A DNA stretch of 12,398 bases from NCBI GenBank assembly GCA_030655595.1, contig JAUSNQ010000108.1:1-12398 (forward strand), in the 5' to 3' direction. Shown here piece after piece: positions 1 through 5,683 of the stretch. The position numbers and the translations under genes were made by a program. The notes below the pieces were generated by a model. That model was given only the letters and a program-made list of their open reading frames with translations. It was not told the origin of the DNA and searched no databases. Each line of letters starts with the position of its first letter. Position 1 is the stretch's first letter. Source of the DNA: Paludibacter sp. (GTDB taxonomy: Bacteria; Bacteroidota; Bacteroidia; Bacteroidales; Paludibacteraceae).

Positions 1-167
1 AAAATCAATTCATCAGGGTACACCGATCTCACATCGTGAATGTAGAGTTTATCTCCAGAATTGAGTTGCATGAAAAACAAAATCAGCAACTTACACTCAA
101 AAACGGACATAAAATCAAGGTGAGTCAGCAAGGATACAAAACGCTGCGACAAAAACTGAAATTGTAG
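1..167 (+). CDS. C-terminal end of a LytTR-family response regulator (partial)
   Basis: The open frame enters from the left edge; the first complete codon is at position 3 and the TAG stop is at 165-167, leaving about 54 residues. The peptide begins NQFIRVHRSHIVNVEFISRI and continues through LTLKNGHKIKVS to a Tyr followed by LRQKLKL. This is the second half of a LytTR DNA-binding domain: the F-x-R-V-H-R-S-x-I-V-N stretch, then the L-x-L-x-N-G-x-x-I-x-V-S hairpin near the end. In the family this domain binds direct-repeat DNA and is usually fused to an N-terminal CheY-like receiver. The receiver and true start lie outside the window, so a stand-alone LytTR protein is also possible. It is a separate gene from the LytTR regulator at 1018, giving two LytTR genes within about 1.7 kb. 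Confidence 0.85.
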   Translation, partial: NQFIRVHRSHIVNVEFISRIELHEKQNQQLTLKNGHKIKVSQQGYKTLRQKLKL

Positions 168-243
168 TTGATGTTGTCGACCTCAAAGGCTATTCGCAAC
201 TCATTAAGGATTGAGAGTAGCATAACATAACAGAGATTTTATT

Positions 244-251
244 TATATTTG
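244..251 (+). promoter_or_regulatory. Bacteroidetes -7 promoter element (TATATTTG)
   Basis: TATATTTG matches the Bacteroidetes -7 consensus TAnnTTTG exactly and lies 30 bases before the ATG at 282. No convincing -33 TTTG element is seen about 19-21 bases upstream. A transcript starting a few bases downstream would have a leader of roughly 25 bases. The upstream TTG at 249 falls inside this element, which argues against its use as a start codon. Confidence 0.55.
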
Positions 252-281
252 CAAAAAAAAGCAAGCAGATTTGGAACTGTT

Positions 282-1049
282 ATGAAAATTGAACCAAGCA
301 TACTAATCACCTATTTTATCATCGCAATTTGCCTGATATTGATACTAATTGCCATATCAGTTTTTTTATATCTCCGATATTCAAAAATCAGCAGGAAAAG
401 CAAACAAACTGAATTACAATATCAGGAACTCGAACAAAGATTTAACGGGTTAAAGCTTGAATCATTAGAATCAAAACTAAATCCTCATTTATTTAAGAAT
501 ATCCTGAATTCTATTCAATCACATGCATATCAGACTTATTTTTCCCTTGATAAGCTTGCAGGTGTTCTGGATTACATTTTGTATGAAAGCAGAAAAGGAT
601 TTGTTACTCCTAAAGATGAAATTAATTTTGCTCTAAACCTGATTGAAATTAACAAAATCAAAGTCAGTCCACTATTTGAATTAAAGGTAAAAACAAAAAT
701 TAATGAAACGGAACCTTTATTTGAACAAAAACTTATTGTTCCTATGATATCGGTTGATTTAATCGAGAATGCTTTTAAACACGCCGATTTACAGAGCCCG
801 GATGCTTTTATTTCTATTGTTTTTGAGTTTAAAGAGCATTGTCTTTCTTTAACTGTAGCAAATAAAATATCATCTAAGCCTCCGTTAAAAAAAGAAAATA
901 GCGGAATTGGTACAGAGACATTAGAACAACGTCTAAATGTAATTTACAAGGATTGCTATAAACTTGACCGTTTTATCGAAGATGGAGTATATATTGCTCA
1001 TTTAAAACTAAACTTAATTGAATACAAATCTAAAATGCATACTGCTTGA
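282..1049 (+). CDS. LytS/YehU-type sensor histidine kinase (His_kinase family), short form
   Basis: This is a membrane histidine kinase expected to phosphorylate the LytTR regulator encoded next to it. From ATG 282 it has 255 residues: one transmembrane segment (about 8-31), a short charged linker likely to form a coiled coil (about 34-65), then the kinase core. The H-box is LNPHLFKNILNSI (66-78) with candidate phospho-acceptor His69; the N-box is DLIENAFKHAD (159-169); the glycine box is SGIGTETLEQRL (207-218). The family usually reads PHFLFN where this protein has PHLFKN. No extracellular sensor, TPR or Y_Y_Y domain is present, so input probably comes through the membrane segment or a partner. 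The frame stays open upstream to a TTG at 249, but that codon lies within the -7 promoter element, so 282 is preferred. The 3' end overlaps the regulator gene by 32 bases, implying translational coupling. The biological signal cannot be inferred. Confidence 0.88.
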   Translation: MKIEPSILITYFIIAICLILILIAISVFLYLRYSKISRKSKQTELQYQELEQRFNGLKLESLESKLNPHLFKNILNSIQSHAYQTYFSLDKLAGVLDYILYESRKGFVTPKDEINFALNLIEINKIKVSPLFELKVKTKINETEPLFEQKLIVPMISVDLIENAFKHADLQSPDAFISIVFEFKEHCLSLTVANKISSKPPLKKENSGIGTETLEQRLNVIYKDCYKLDRFIEDGVYIAHLKLNLIEYKSKMHTA

Positions 1050-1737
1050 CGATGAGCTACCAGGTTTATCATACTTGAAGTTGCTTTGCGAACAAATACA
1101 AGGTCTAGAAGTAGTTAAAGCTTTTGATAATCCTGAAATATTCCTCAGGGAAGTATCAAACCTTGAATTTGACTTTTGCATTTTAGATATTGAAATGCCC
1201 CAAATAAGTGGCTTACAAATAGCCAACCTGCTACCTGGAAAACCTGTTATTTTCGCAACAGCTTATAAAGAATATGCAGCCGATGCATTTGACCTGAATG
1301 CTGTTGACTATCTTCGCAAACCATTGACCAAAGAACGGCTTGAAAAGGCTGTCGCTAAGGTTGCAAAACATATCCAAAACTTATCAAATTCAAAAAACTT
1401 CATCCAATTAAATACGGATAAAGGAAAGGCAATTCTCTACTTCGACCAGATTATGTATTTTCACACATCAGATGTTGATAGCAGAGACAAAATTATTGTT
1501 CTGCAGGATGGTTCTTCATTAATAGCCAAAAACTATACGTTCAATGCACTTTTGAATATGTTACCTTCCCTGGAATTTTGTCAGGTCAATAAAAGGGAAG
1601 CCATTGCCATCAAATCAGTAGCGTACTTCTCCAATGATGAAATTAGTACTAAAGTGTTGCTTTCATCAGGTAAACCCTTGATGGTTACATTGAGCGATAA
1701 TTTCAGAAATGAGTTTATGAAGAAAATCACAACATAG
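1018..1737 (+). CDS. LytTR-family response regulator (CheY-like receiver plus LytTR DNA-binding domain)
   Basis: This 239-residue DNA-binding response regulator is the probable partner of the overlapping kinase. The receiver spans about 5-115: acidic pair D11/D12 in LLDDE, phospho-acceptor D57 in CILDIEMP, T81 in FATAYK and K101 in LRKPL. The LytTR domain spans about 125-239, with the recognition-side stretch FCQVNKREAIAIKSV at 187-201. The start is TTG at 1018. The preceding in-frame codon (1015-1017) is TAA, no in-frame ATG precedes the receiver core, and starting at TTG gives MNTNLKCILLDDE, the normal N-terminus of the family, so TTG is well supported. The gene lies 32 bases inside the kinase gene, and its translation is probably coupled. 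The loop after the acidic pair reads DDELPG where DDEPLA is common. Targets are unknown; the transporter genes downstream are candidates by position only. Confidence 0.9.
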   Translation: MNTNLKCILLDDELPGLSYLKLLCEQIQGLEVVKAFDNPEIFLREVSNLEFDFCILDIEMPQISGLQIANLLPGKPVIFATAYKEYAADAFDLNAVDYLRKPLTKERLEKAVAKVAKHIQNLSNSKNFIQLNTDKGKAILYFDQIMYFHTSDVDSRDKIIVLQDGSSLIAKNYTFNALLNMLPSLEFCQVNKREAIAIKSVAYFSNDEISTKVLLSSGKPLMVTLSDNFRNEFMKKITT

Positions 1738-1763
1738 CAAGTTTAACTACATTTAATTTGCCC

Positions 1764-1795
1764 GTTGTTACATAAACTACAACCCTCGTTACAAC
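1764..1795. repeat. GTTGT / ACAAC pentamer cluster, possible regulator site
   Basis: GTTGT at 1764-1768 is the inverted complement of ACAAC at 1779-1783 and again at 1791-1795. In addition CGTT occurs in direct orientation at 1763 and 1787, 24 bases apart. LytTR proteins bind imperfect direct repeats containing GTT, but the 24-base spacing does not fit the usual one- or two-turn arrangement well. The pattern is visible; any role as an operator is a guess. Confidence 0.2.
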
Positions 1796-1875
1796 TTCTC
1801 TTTTCATTTATTGATTCTCCATACCTTTAATCGAAATTATTTTGATTTAGGGAAAATAAGATTAAATCTATAGCA

Positions 1876-1989
1876 ATGGAACTCAGTTGTTGGCAAATAT
1901 TAGGTTTTATTTTCTTGGTAATAATCCTATTGAAGATGATTGTTTTTTCTTTTAAGGTTATTATTCAATTATGGAAAGTTGAAAAGTAA
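1876..1989 (+). CDS. Possible 37-residue single-span membrane peptide
   Basis: An ATG at 1876 opens a 37-codon frame ending at TAA 1987-1989. The peptide starts MELSCWQILGFIFLVIILLK and ends with VIIQLWKVEK. Residues about 7-31 form one continuous hydrophobic stretch with a buried Lys at 20, flanked by Glu2 on one side and by Lys34, Glu36 and Lys37 on the other; this layout fits a small membrane protein. A weak TAnnTTTG-like element (TTATTTTG, 1837-1844) lies upstream. There is no Shine-Dalgarno sequence, which is uninformative in this phylum. I recognise no family. A/T-rich intergenic DNA readily produces hydrophobic frames by chance, so this is a candidate only. Its position, between a two-component pair and a membrane transporter operon, is suggestive. 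Confidence 0.3.
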   Translation: MELSCWQILGFIFLVIILLKMIVFSFKVIIQLWKVEK

Positions 1990-2142
1990 TCTTGCTATCT
2001 CCTACGCTTTCCAAACAAATAAAGCTAGCTGAAAGAATTCCTTCAAAAAGCAAACATCCAAGTTTGATTACAGGTTTTCTCCTTCTTATTCCACTTTCGG
2101 GTCACAATGCTCCAAATGCCAATTTGCAGTCCGGAAAAATCG

Positions 2143-2150
2143 CATCTTTG
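2143..2150 (+). promoter_or_regulatory. Probable -7 promoter element of the transporter operon (CATCTTTG)
   Basis: CATCTTTG departs from TAnnTTTG only at its first base. The surrounding ATCTTTGCAC is identical to the sequence ahead of the trigger factor gene (11999-12008), and ATCTTTGC is also shared with the typA promoter. A TTTG at 2123-2126 could serve as the -33 element, though the 16-base spacing is short. It would give a leader of about 25 bases before the permease ATG at 2183. Confidence 0.45.
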
Positions 2151-2182
2151 CACTATATGGTTGACTGTAATAATAAGACTTT

Positions 2183-2956
2183 ATGGGAGTATTACGCAAA
2201 ATATTGTACCCGCTTTTGGGTTTTGTTTTCCTGATAGCATTATGGTGGCTGGTTGCAAAGTATTTTACCCGTTTAATGCCTACGCCGCTTGAAGCATTGC
2301 AAGCCAACTTTGACTATATCCTTCATCCGTTTTATAACAGAGGACCTGGTGATGTGGGTATCGGTTTATTGTTATTGGAAAGTTTAAAAAGGGTACTGAC
2401 CGGATTTTTCTTGGGCAGCCTTTTTGCTATTCCGCTTGGGTTTATGATCGGTTTATCGAAAACAGCCTACCAGATTTTTAATCCCATCGTTCAAGTTTTA
2501 AAACCTGTTTCCCCTGTAGCCTGGTTGCCTGTTGCTTTGGCTGTATTTAATCTTGCAACTCCTTCAGCGATATTTGTAATTTTCATTACATCACTATGGC
2601 CAACTGTAATTAACACTGCAGAAGGTGTTGCATCTGTCAACAAAGATTTCCTCAATGTGGCCAGGGTATTGGAAATGCCACGATGGAAACAGATTTATAA
2701 GATTATCCTTCCTGCAAGTTTACCTTACATCTTTACCGGACTACGCATCAGTCTGGGAATAGCCTGGCTGGTAATTGTTGCCGTGGAAATGCTTACAGGG
2801 GGGCGTGGAATCGGGTTCTTTGTCTGGGACGAATGGAACAGACTCAATTTAAGCTCTGTGATGCTGGCAATATTCGTCATTGGTTTTGCTGGACTGGGGC
2901 TCGATATGCTAATTCGTAAAATTCAACAGTTATTAAATTTCGATTATCAAACATAG
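2183..2956 (+). CDS. ABC transporter permease, nitrate/bicarbonate type (NrtB/CmpB family)
   Basis: This is the membrane subunit of an ABC importer of the nitrate/nitrite/bicarbonate/cyanate class. It has 257 residues, close to the usual length of NrtB-like permeases. A first transmembrane helix lies at about 7-26, followed by roughly five more. Family-typical stretches are KPVSPVAWLPVALAVF (107-122), PSAIFVIFITSLWPTVINTA (127-146), PYIFTGLRISLGIAWLVIVA (181-200) and GGRGIGFFVWDEWN (206-219). The cytoplasmic EAA-type loop that docks on the ATPase is at about 158-178, ending KIILPA. The gene starts 26 bases after the A/T-rich leader downstream of the probable promoter, and the solute-binding gene follows after 5 bases. 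Similarity is to the NrtB/CmpB branch rather than SsuC/TauC, but the permease does not settle which anion is carried. Confidence 0.92.
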   Translation: MGVLRKILYPLLGFVFLIALWWLVAKYFTRLMPTPLEALQANFDYILHPFYNRGPGDVGIGLLLLESLKRVLTGFFLGSLFAIPLGFMIGLSKTAYQIFNPIVQVLKPVSPVAWLPVALAVFNLATPSAIFVIFITSLWPTVINTAEGVASVNKDFLNVARVLEMPRWKQIYKIILPASLPYIFTGLRISLGIAWLVIVAVEMLTGGRGIGFFVWDEWNRLNLSSVMLAIFVIGFAGLGLDMLIRKIQQLLNFDYQT

Positions 2957-2961
2957 CAGAG

Positions 2962-4338
2962 ATGATACTTAGAAAATATAATAGAAGGGAATTTCTTAGA
3001 CTGGCTGGGGGTGGTGCGTTGGCTTTAGGCCTTTTTAACGCATGCAATCTCCGTGATGGTTCTGCTGTTTCGCTTATCAGAGAACCTGAAGATGTGGAAC
3101 CCGTAGTTGATCCTAAGAGTTTAGAAAAACCTGAATTGACCATTGGCTACGTGCCGGTCAATGATTGCTTGCCGTTTGCTGTTGCCTACACCCAGGGCTT
3201 TTTCAAGAAATACGGATTAAAGGTAACACTGAGCAGGGAATCAAGTTGGGCAGTTGCCCGCGACGGGGTTATTTTTGGTCGACTCGATGCCGCACCTGTT
3301 GTTTCGGGTGCTGTGATTAATGCCAGATTAGGAGCAGAAAGTGCCATACCTGCCAATTTGTGTGCTGGCATGACCATCCACCGTCATGGTAACGCCATAA
3401 CCATGAGTCGGGGTATGTGGGAGGCCGGTGTACGTCCTTTACACGAATATCAGGGCGATTTGGAACGAATGGGGAATGATATACGGTCTTATTTTCAATC
3501 CGTGCACGAATCCCGACGTAACGTTGCAGTTGTGCTCAGCTCGGCCATCTACGAGTACTTAGTTCGTAATCTTCTGAGCATATGCAAAATGGATGTCATG
3601 AGAGACTTCCGGATCATGATAATCCCACCACCGCAAATGGTATCAAACATGCGCATAGGGGCCATGGATATGTACATGGTGGCCGAGCCGTGGAATACAC
3701 GAGCTATCAGCGGGAACGAAGGTGTCGGCTTTACTTTTGCCCACGGAAAGGAATTGTGGAGCGGACATCCCGACAGACTATTGGGAATCATGGAAGATTT
3801 TATTAAAAAATATCCCCTAACCTACCGTTCGTTGATAAAGGCCATGGTCGAAGCTTGTCGTTGGTGCAGCCGCATCGAGAACAAAGAAGAACTTGCAAAA
3901 CTTGCATCAGAACGTGCGTTTACAGGAGCGGCAGTAAAATATACGCGGGCAGCACTGACCGGTGAATACAATTACGGTGGATTTGACGGACTTGAACGGA
4001 AGCAGTATATTCCCGATGCCACGTTGTTTTTCGATTTGCCGGATTACATGAAATATGATGAAAATGATCATTCAACATTTTTATGGCAGTCGCAAGGGCT
4101 TTGGCTTATGTCACAATCGGCCAGATGGAAACAAATCAGATTCCTTCCCCGTGACCCCCTGGCTGTAGTGAAAAGAAGCTGGCAGACGGATTTGTATCGG
4201 GATATTGTAAGCGAAATAGAGATAGCTTGTCCAAAGGTTAATTTAAAACCGGAACCCGGTAGCCGTTTTATCGATGGAATTGATTTTAATCCTGAGAATC
4301 TTAAGGGCTATATCAACTCACAAAATAAGAGATATTAA
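2962..4338 (+). CDS. Solute-binding lipoprotein of the NrtA/CmpA family with a twin-arginine signal
   Basis: This is the substrate-capturing component of the importer, 458 residues, in line with cyanobacterial NrtA/CmpA. The N-terminus carries a twin-arginine motif (NRREFLRLAG, 7-16), a hydrophobic stretch, and Cys28 in LFNAC as a loose lipobox, so the protein is probably exported folded and lipid-anchored. The binding domain begins at about 58 with LTIGYVPVNDCLPFAVA. Further family marks are SSWAVARD (94-101), HGNAI (142-146), EPWN (242-245), GKELWSGHPDRL (262-273) and the C-terminal LWLMSQSARWKQI (380-392). These match the overall pattern of nitrate/bicarbonate-binding proteins. Ligand residues could not be assigned without an alignment, so nitrate, nitrite, bicarbonate or cyanate all remain possible. 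The gene lies 5 bases after the permease and 5 before the ATPase. Its base composition is visibly more G/C-rich than that of the antiporter genes. Confidence 0.9.
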   Translation: MILRKYNRREFLRLAGGGALALGLFNACNLRDGSAVSLIREPEDVEPVVDPKSLEKPELTIGYVPVNDCLPFAVAYTQGFFKKYGLKVTLSRESSWAVARDGVIFGRLDAAPVVSGAVINARLGAESAIPANLCAGMTIHRHGNAITMSRGMWEAGVRPLHEYQGDLERMGNDIRSYFQSVHESRRNVAVVLSSAIYEYLVRNLLSICKMDVMRDFRIMIIPPPQMVSNMRIGAMDMYMVAEPWNTRAISGNEGVGFTFAHGKELWSGHPDRLLGIMEDFIKKYPLTYRSLIKAMVEACRWCSRIENKEELAKLASERAFTGAAVKYTRAALTGEYNYGGFDGLERKQYIPDATLFFDLPDYMKYDENDHSTFLWQSQGLWLMSQSARWKQIRFLPRDPLAVVKRSWQTDLYRDIVSEIEIACPKVNLKPEPGSRFIDGIDFNPENLKGYINSQNKRY

Positions 4339-4343
4339 AACAC

Positions 4344-5177
4344 ATGGTTGGTATGGTACAAAAAACTGAAAATAAAATACTACTTGAAGTCCGGAATGTT
4401 TCAAAAGTTTTTTCAAAAAACGGATCTTCCAGTGTAGTCTTTGATAAACTGAATCTTACGGTTTACGATAACGAATTTGTAGCCATTTTAGGTCATTCAG
4501 GCTCTGGAAAATCTACCCTCTTGCGTTTAATTGCAGGACTTGAATCTCCTAGCTCCGGGAAGATTTATTTGGGAGACAAGCCAATAACTGGTCCCGGTAA
4601 AGAGCGCATGATGATATTTCAGAATTATGCCCTGTTGCCTTGGTTGTCGGTATATGGCAATATTAAACTGGCTGTAGATGAGGTTTTTCCTAAAATGAGT
4701 AAAAAGGGAAAAGATGAACTGATCAAATCATATATTCGAATGGTTCATCTGGAAAATGCCCTTCACAAAAAACCCGGCGAACTTTCCGGTGGAATGAAAC
4801 AACGTGTCGGAATAGCCCGTGCGTTAGTCGTTCAGCCACGCATGCTTCTGATGGATGAGCCATTGGGAGCACTCGACCCGTTTACGCGGTCACATTTGCA
4901 GGATCAAATTCTGGAGTTGTACTACAATCAACACCAAACCATCATGTTGGTCACACATGATGTAGAAGAAGCCTTGTTGATGGCCGACCGGATTGTAGTG
5001 CTTAATGTAAAAGATTCAGCTTTCATCGGACAAGTGATCGAAGTGCCGTTTGCACATCCCCGCGACCGTGTCAAGCTTAGGGAGGATGCGACATTTAACA
5101 GGTTGAAGAATCAGACCCTAAAGCTTATGGAATCCTATTTTGAGCAAGTACAAATACAAGAATCTGAAACAGTTTAA
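4344..5177 (+). CDS. ABC transporter ATP-binding protein, NrtD/CmpD-like
   Basis: This 277-residue ATPase powers the importer formed with the two preceding gene products. All catalytic motifs are intact: Walker A GHSGSGKST (50-58), Q-loop Gln93 within FQNYALLPWLSV (92-103), signature LSGGMKQR (147-154), Walker B RMLLMDEP (166-173) with catalytic Glu172, D-loop GALD (175-178) and H-loop His205 in THD. The run GPGKERMMIFQNYALLPWL (83-101) is characteristic of the NrtC/NrtD/CmpC/CmpD/TauB/SsuB branch. There is no C-terminal solute-binding-like domain, so it resembles NrtD rather than NrtC. One ATPase gene is present, which implies a homodimer. ATG 4344 gives MVGMVQK; a second in-frame ATG at 4353 is equally plausible as the start. 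The lipoprotein gene follows after 23 bases. Confidence 0.93.
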   Translation: MVGMVQKTENKILLEVRNVSKVFSKNGSSSVVFDKLNLTVYDNEFVAILGHSGSGKSTLLRLIAGLESPSSGKIYLGDKPITGPGKERMMIFQNYALLPWLSVYGNIKLAVDEVFPKMSKKGKDELIKSYIRMVHLENALHKKPGELSGGMKQRVGIARALVVQPRMLLMDEPLGALDPFTRSHLQDQILELYYNQHQTIMLVTHDVEEALLMADRIVVLNVKDSAFIGQVIEVPFAHPRDRVKLREDATFNRLKNQTLKLMESYFEQVQIQESETV

Positions 5178-5200
5178 TTTGAATTTAAATGGTATGACAA

Positions 5201-5653
5201 ATGGTACACAGAATTATTACATACAGTATAGCAGGTCTCACTGTGTTGCTCAGCACCTGCGTAAGGCCCGAAGGGAAAAAGGGAAATGATGTTCCTTCAT
5301 ACAGTACTTGGCAACTTGATGAGAAATCACATCAGGCTATCGTGAATCATTGTGTGGAAATCGATTTTACAGACTCTCCGGCTAAGTTTATTATGGAAAG
5401 AAATGGTGATGACCTGTTACTGCATTTTATTGGGCAACATCAGGTTTGGATGGCATCGGCAAACAAAAGATACTTTTATGCCACCCAAGTATTAAAATCG
5501 TCTGTATCTGGTAGGTTTTGCGATTATCAAACAGCAATCAGTATCTATTTCAGACTGACAGGTTGCGACCAAAGTAAAATAAAGGGCATATGGCGGGCCA
5601 CTTCATGTGATTATTGCCCAAAAGTAGAATTTATTGCCTACAGAATCAATTAG
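5201..5653 (+). CDS. Small cysteine-rich lipoprotein of unknown function
   Basis: This 150-residue protein is not recognised. It opens with a lipoprotein signal: MVHRIITYSIAGLTVLLSTC, positively charged at His3/Arg4, a hydrophobic core, and Cys20 as the likely lipidated residue. The mature part contains five more cysteines (C51, C107, C122, C136, C139); the last two form a CxxC in SCDYCPK near the C-terminus. CxxCH is absent, so c-type haem is not indicated; disulfides or metal binding are possible. The remainder alternates polar and hydrophobic residues as in a small beta-rich domain, for example DDLLLHFIG, QVWMA and AISIYFRL. ATG at 5201 is chosen because the ATG at 5189 meets a stop almost at once and the one at 5194 is out of frame. 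The gene sits 23 bases after the ATPase and 30 before the antiporter, so it is probably cotranscribed. A role as an accessory part of the importer is inference only. Confidence 0.7.
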   Translation: MVHRIITYSIAGLTVLLSTCVRPEGKKGNDVPSYSTWQLDEKSHQAIVNHCVEIDFTDSPAKFIMERNGDDLLLHFIGQHQVWMASANKRYFYATQVLKSSVSGRFCDYQTAISIYFRLTGCDQSKIKGIWRATSCDYCPKVEFIAYRIN

Positions 5654-5683
5654 GAAAACAATAATACAATAAAAAACTTATTT

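Larger units (their letters stand above)
1738..2182 (+). other. Intergenic region between the two-component pair and the transporter operon
   Basis: This is 445 bases of mostly A/T-rich sequence. It holds a possible 37-codon ORF (1876-1989), a promoter-like element at 2143 and a cluster of GTTGT/ACAAC pentamers at 1764-1795. I see no tRNA, no recognisable riboswitch and no strong hairpin with a T-run that would mark a terminator for the upstream pair. Longer overlapping frames here on either strand do not resemble proteins. Confidence 0.6.

Noticed and set aside
249..281. An upstream TTG start adding 11 residues to the histidine kinase
   Set aside because: The TTG overlaps the TATATTTG -7 promoter element, so it would lie upstream of the expected transcript start; ATG at 282 places the membrane helix at the usual distance from the N-terminus.
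1992..2234. An 80-codon frame starting at TTG that overlaps the start of the permease gene
   Set aside because: The sequence has no recognisable domain, begins at a poor start and runs out of frame into a well-supported permease gene; it looks like a chance frame.
2962..4338. Higher G/C content in the binding-protein gene as a sign of horizontal transfer
   Set aside because: One line of this gene (3241-3300) has 34 G/C of 60 while a line of the antiporter (5941-6000) has 14 of 60, but membrane-protein codons are T-rich and these are hand-picked lines; typA is also richer. No boundary, repeat or mobile gene supports transfer.
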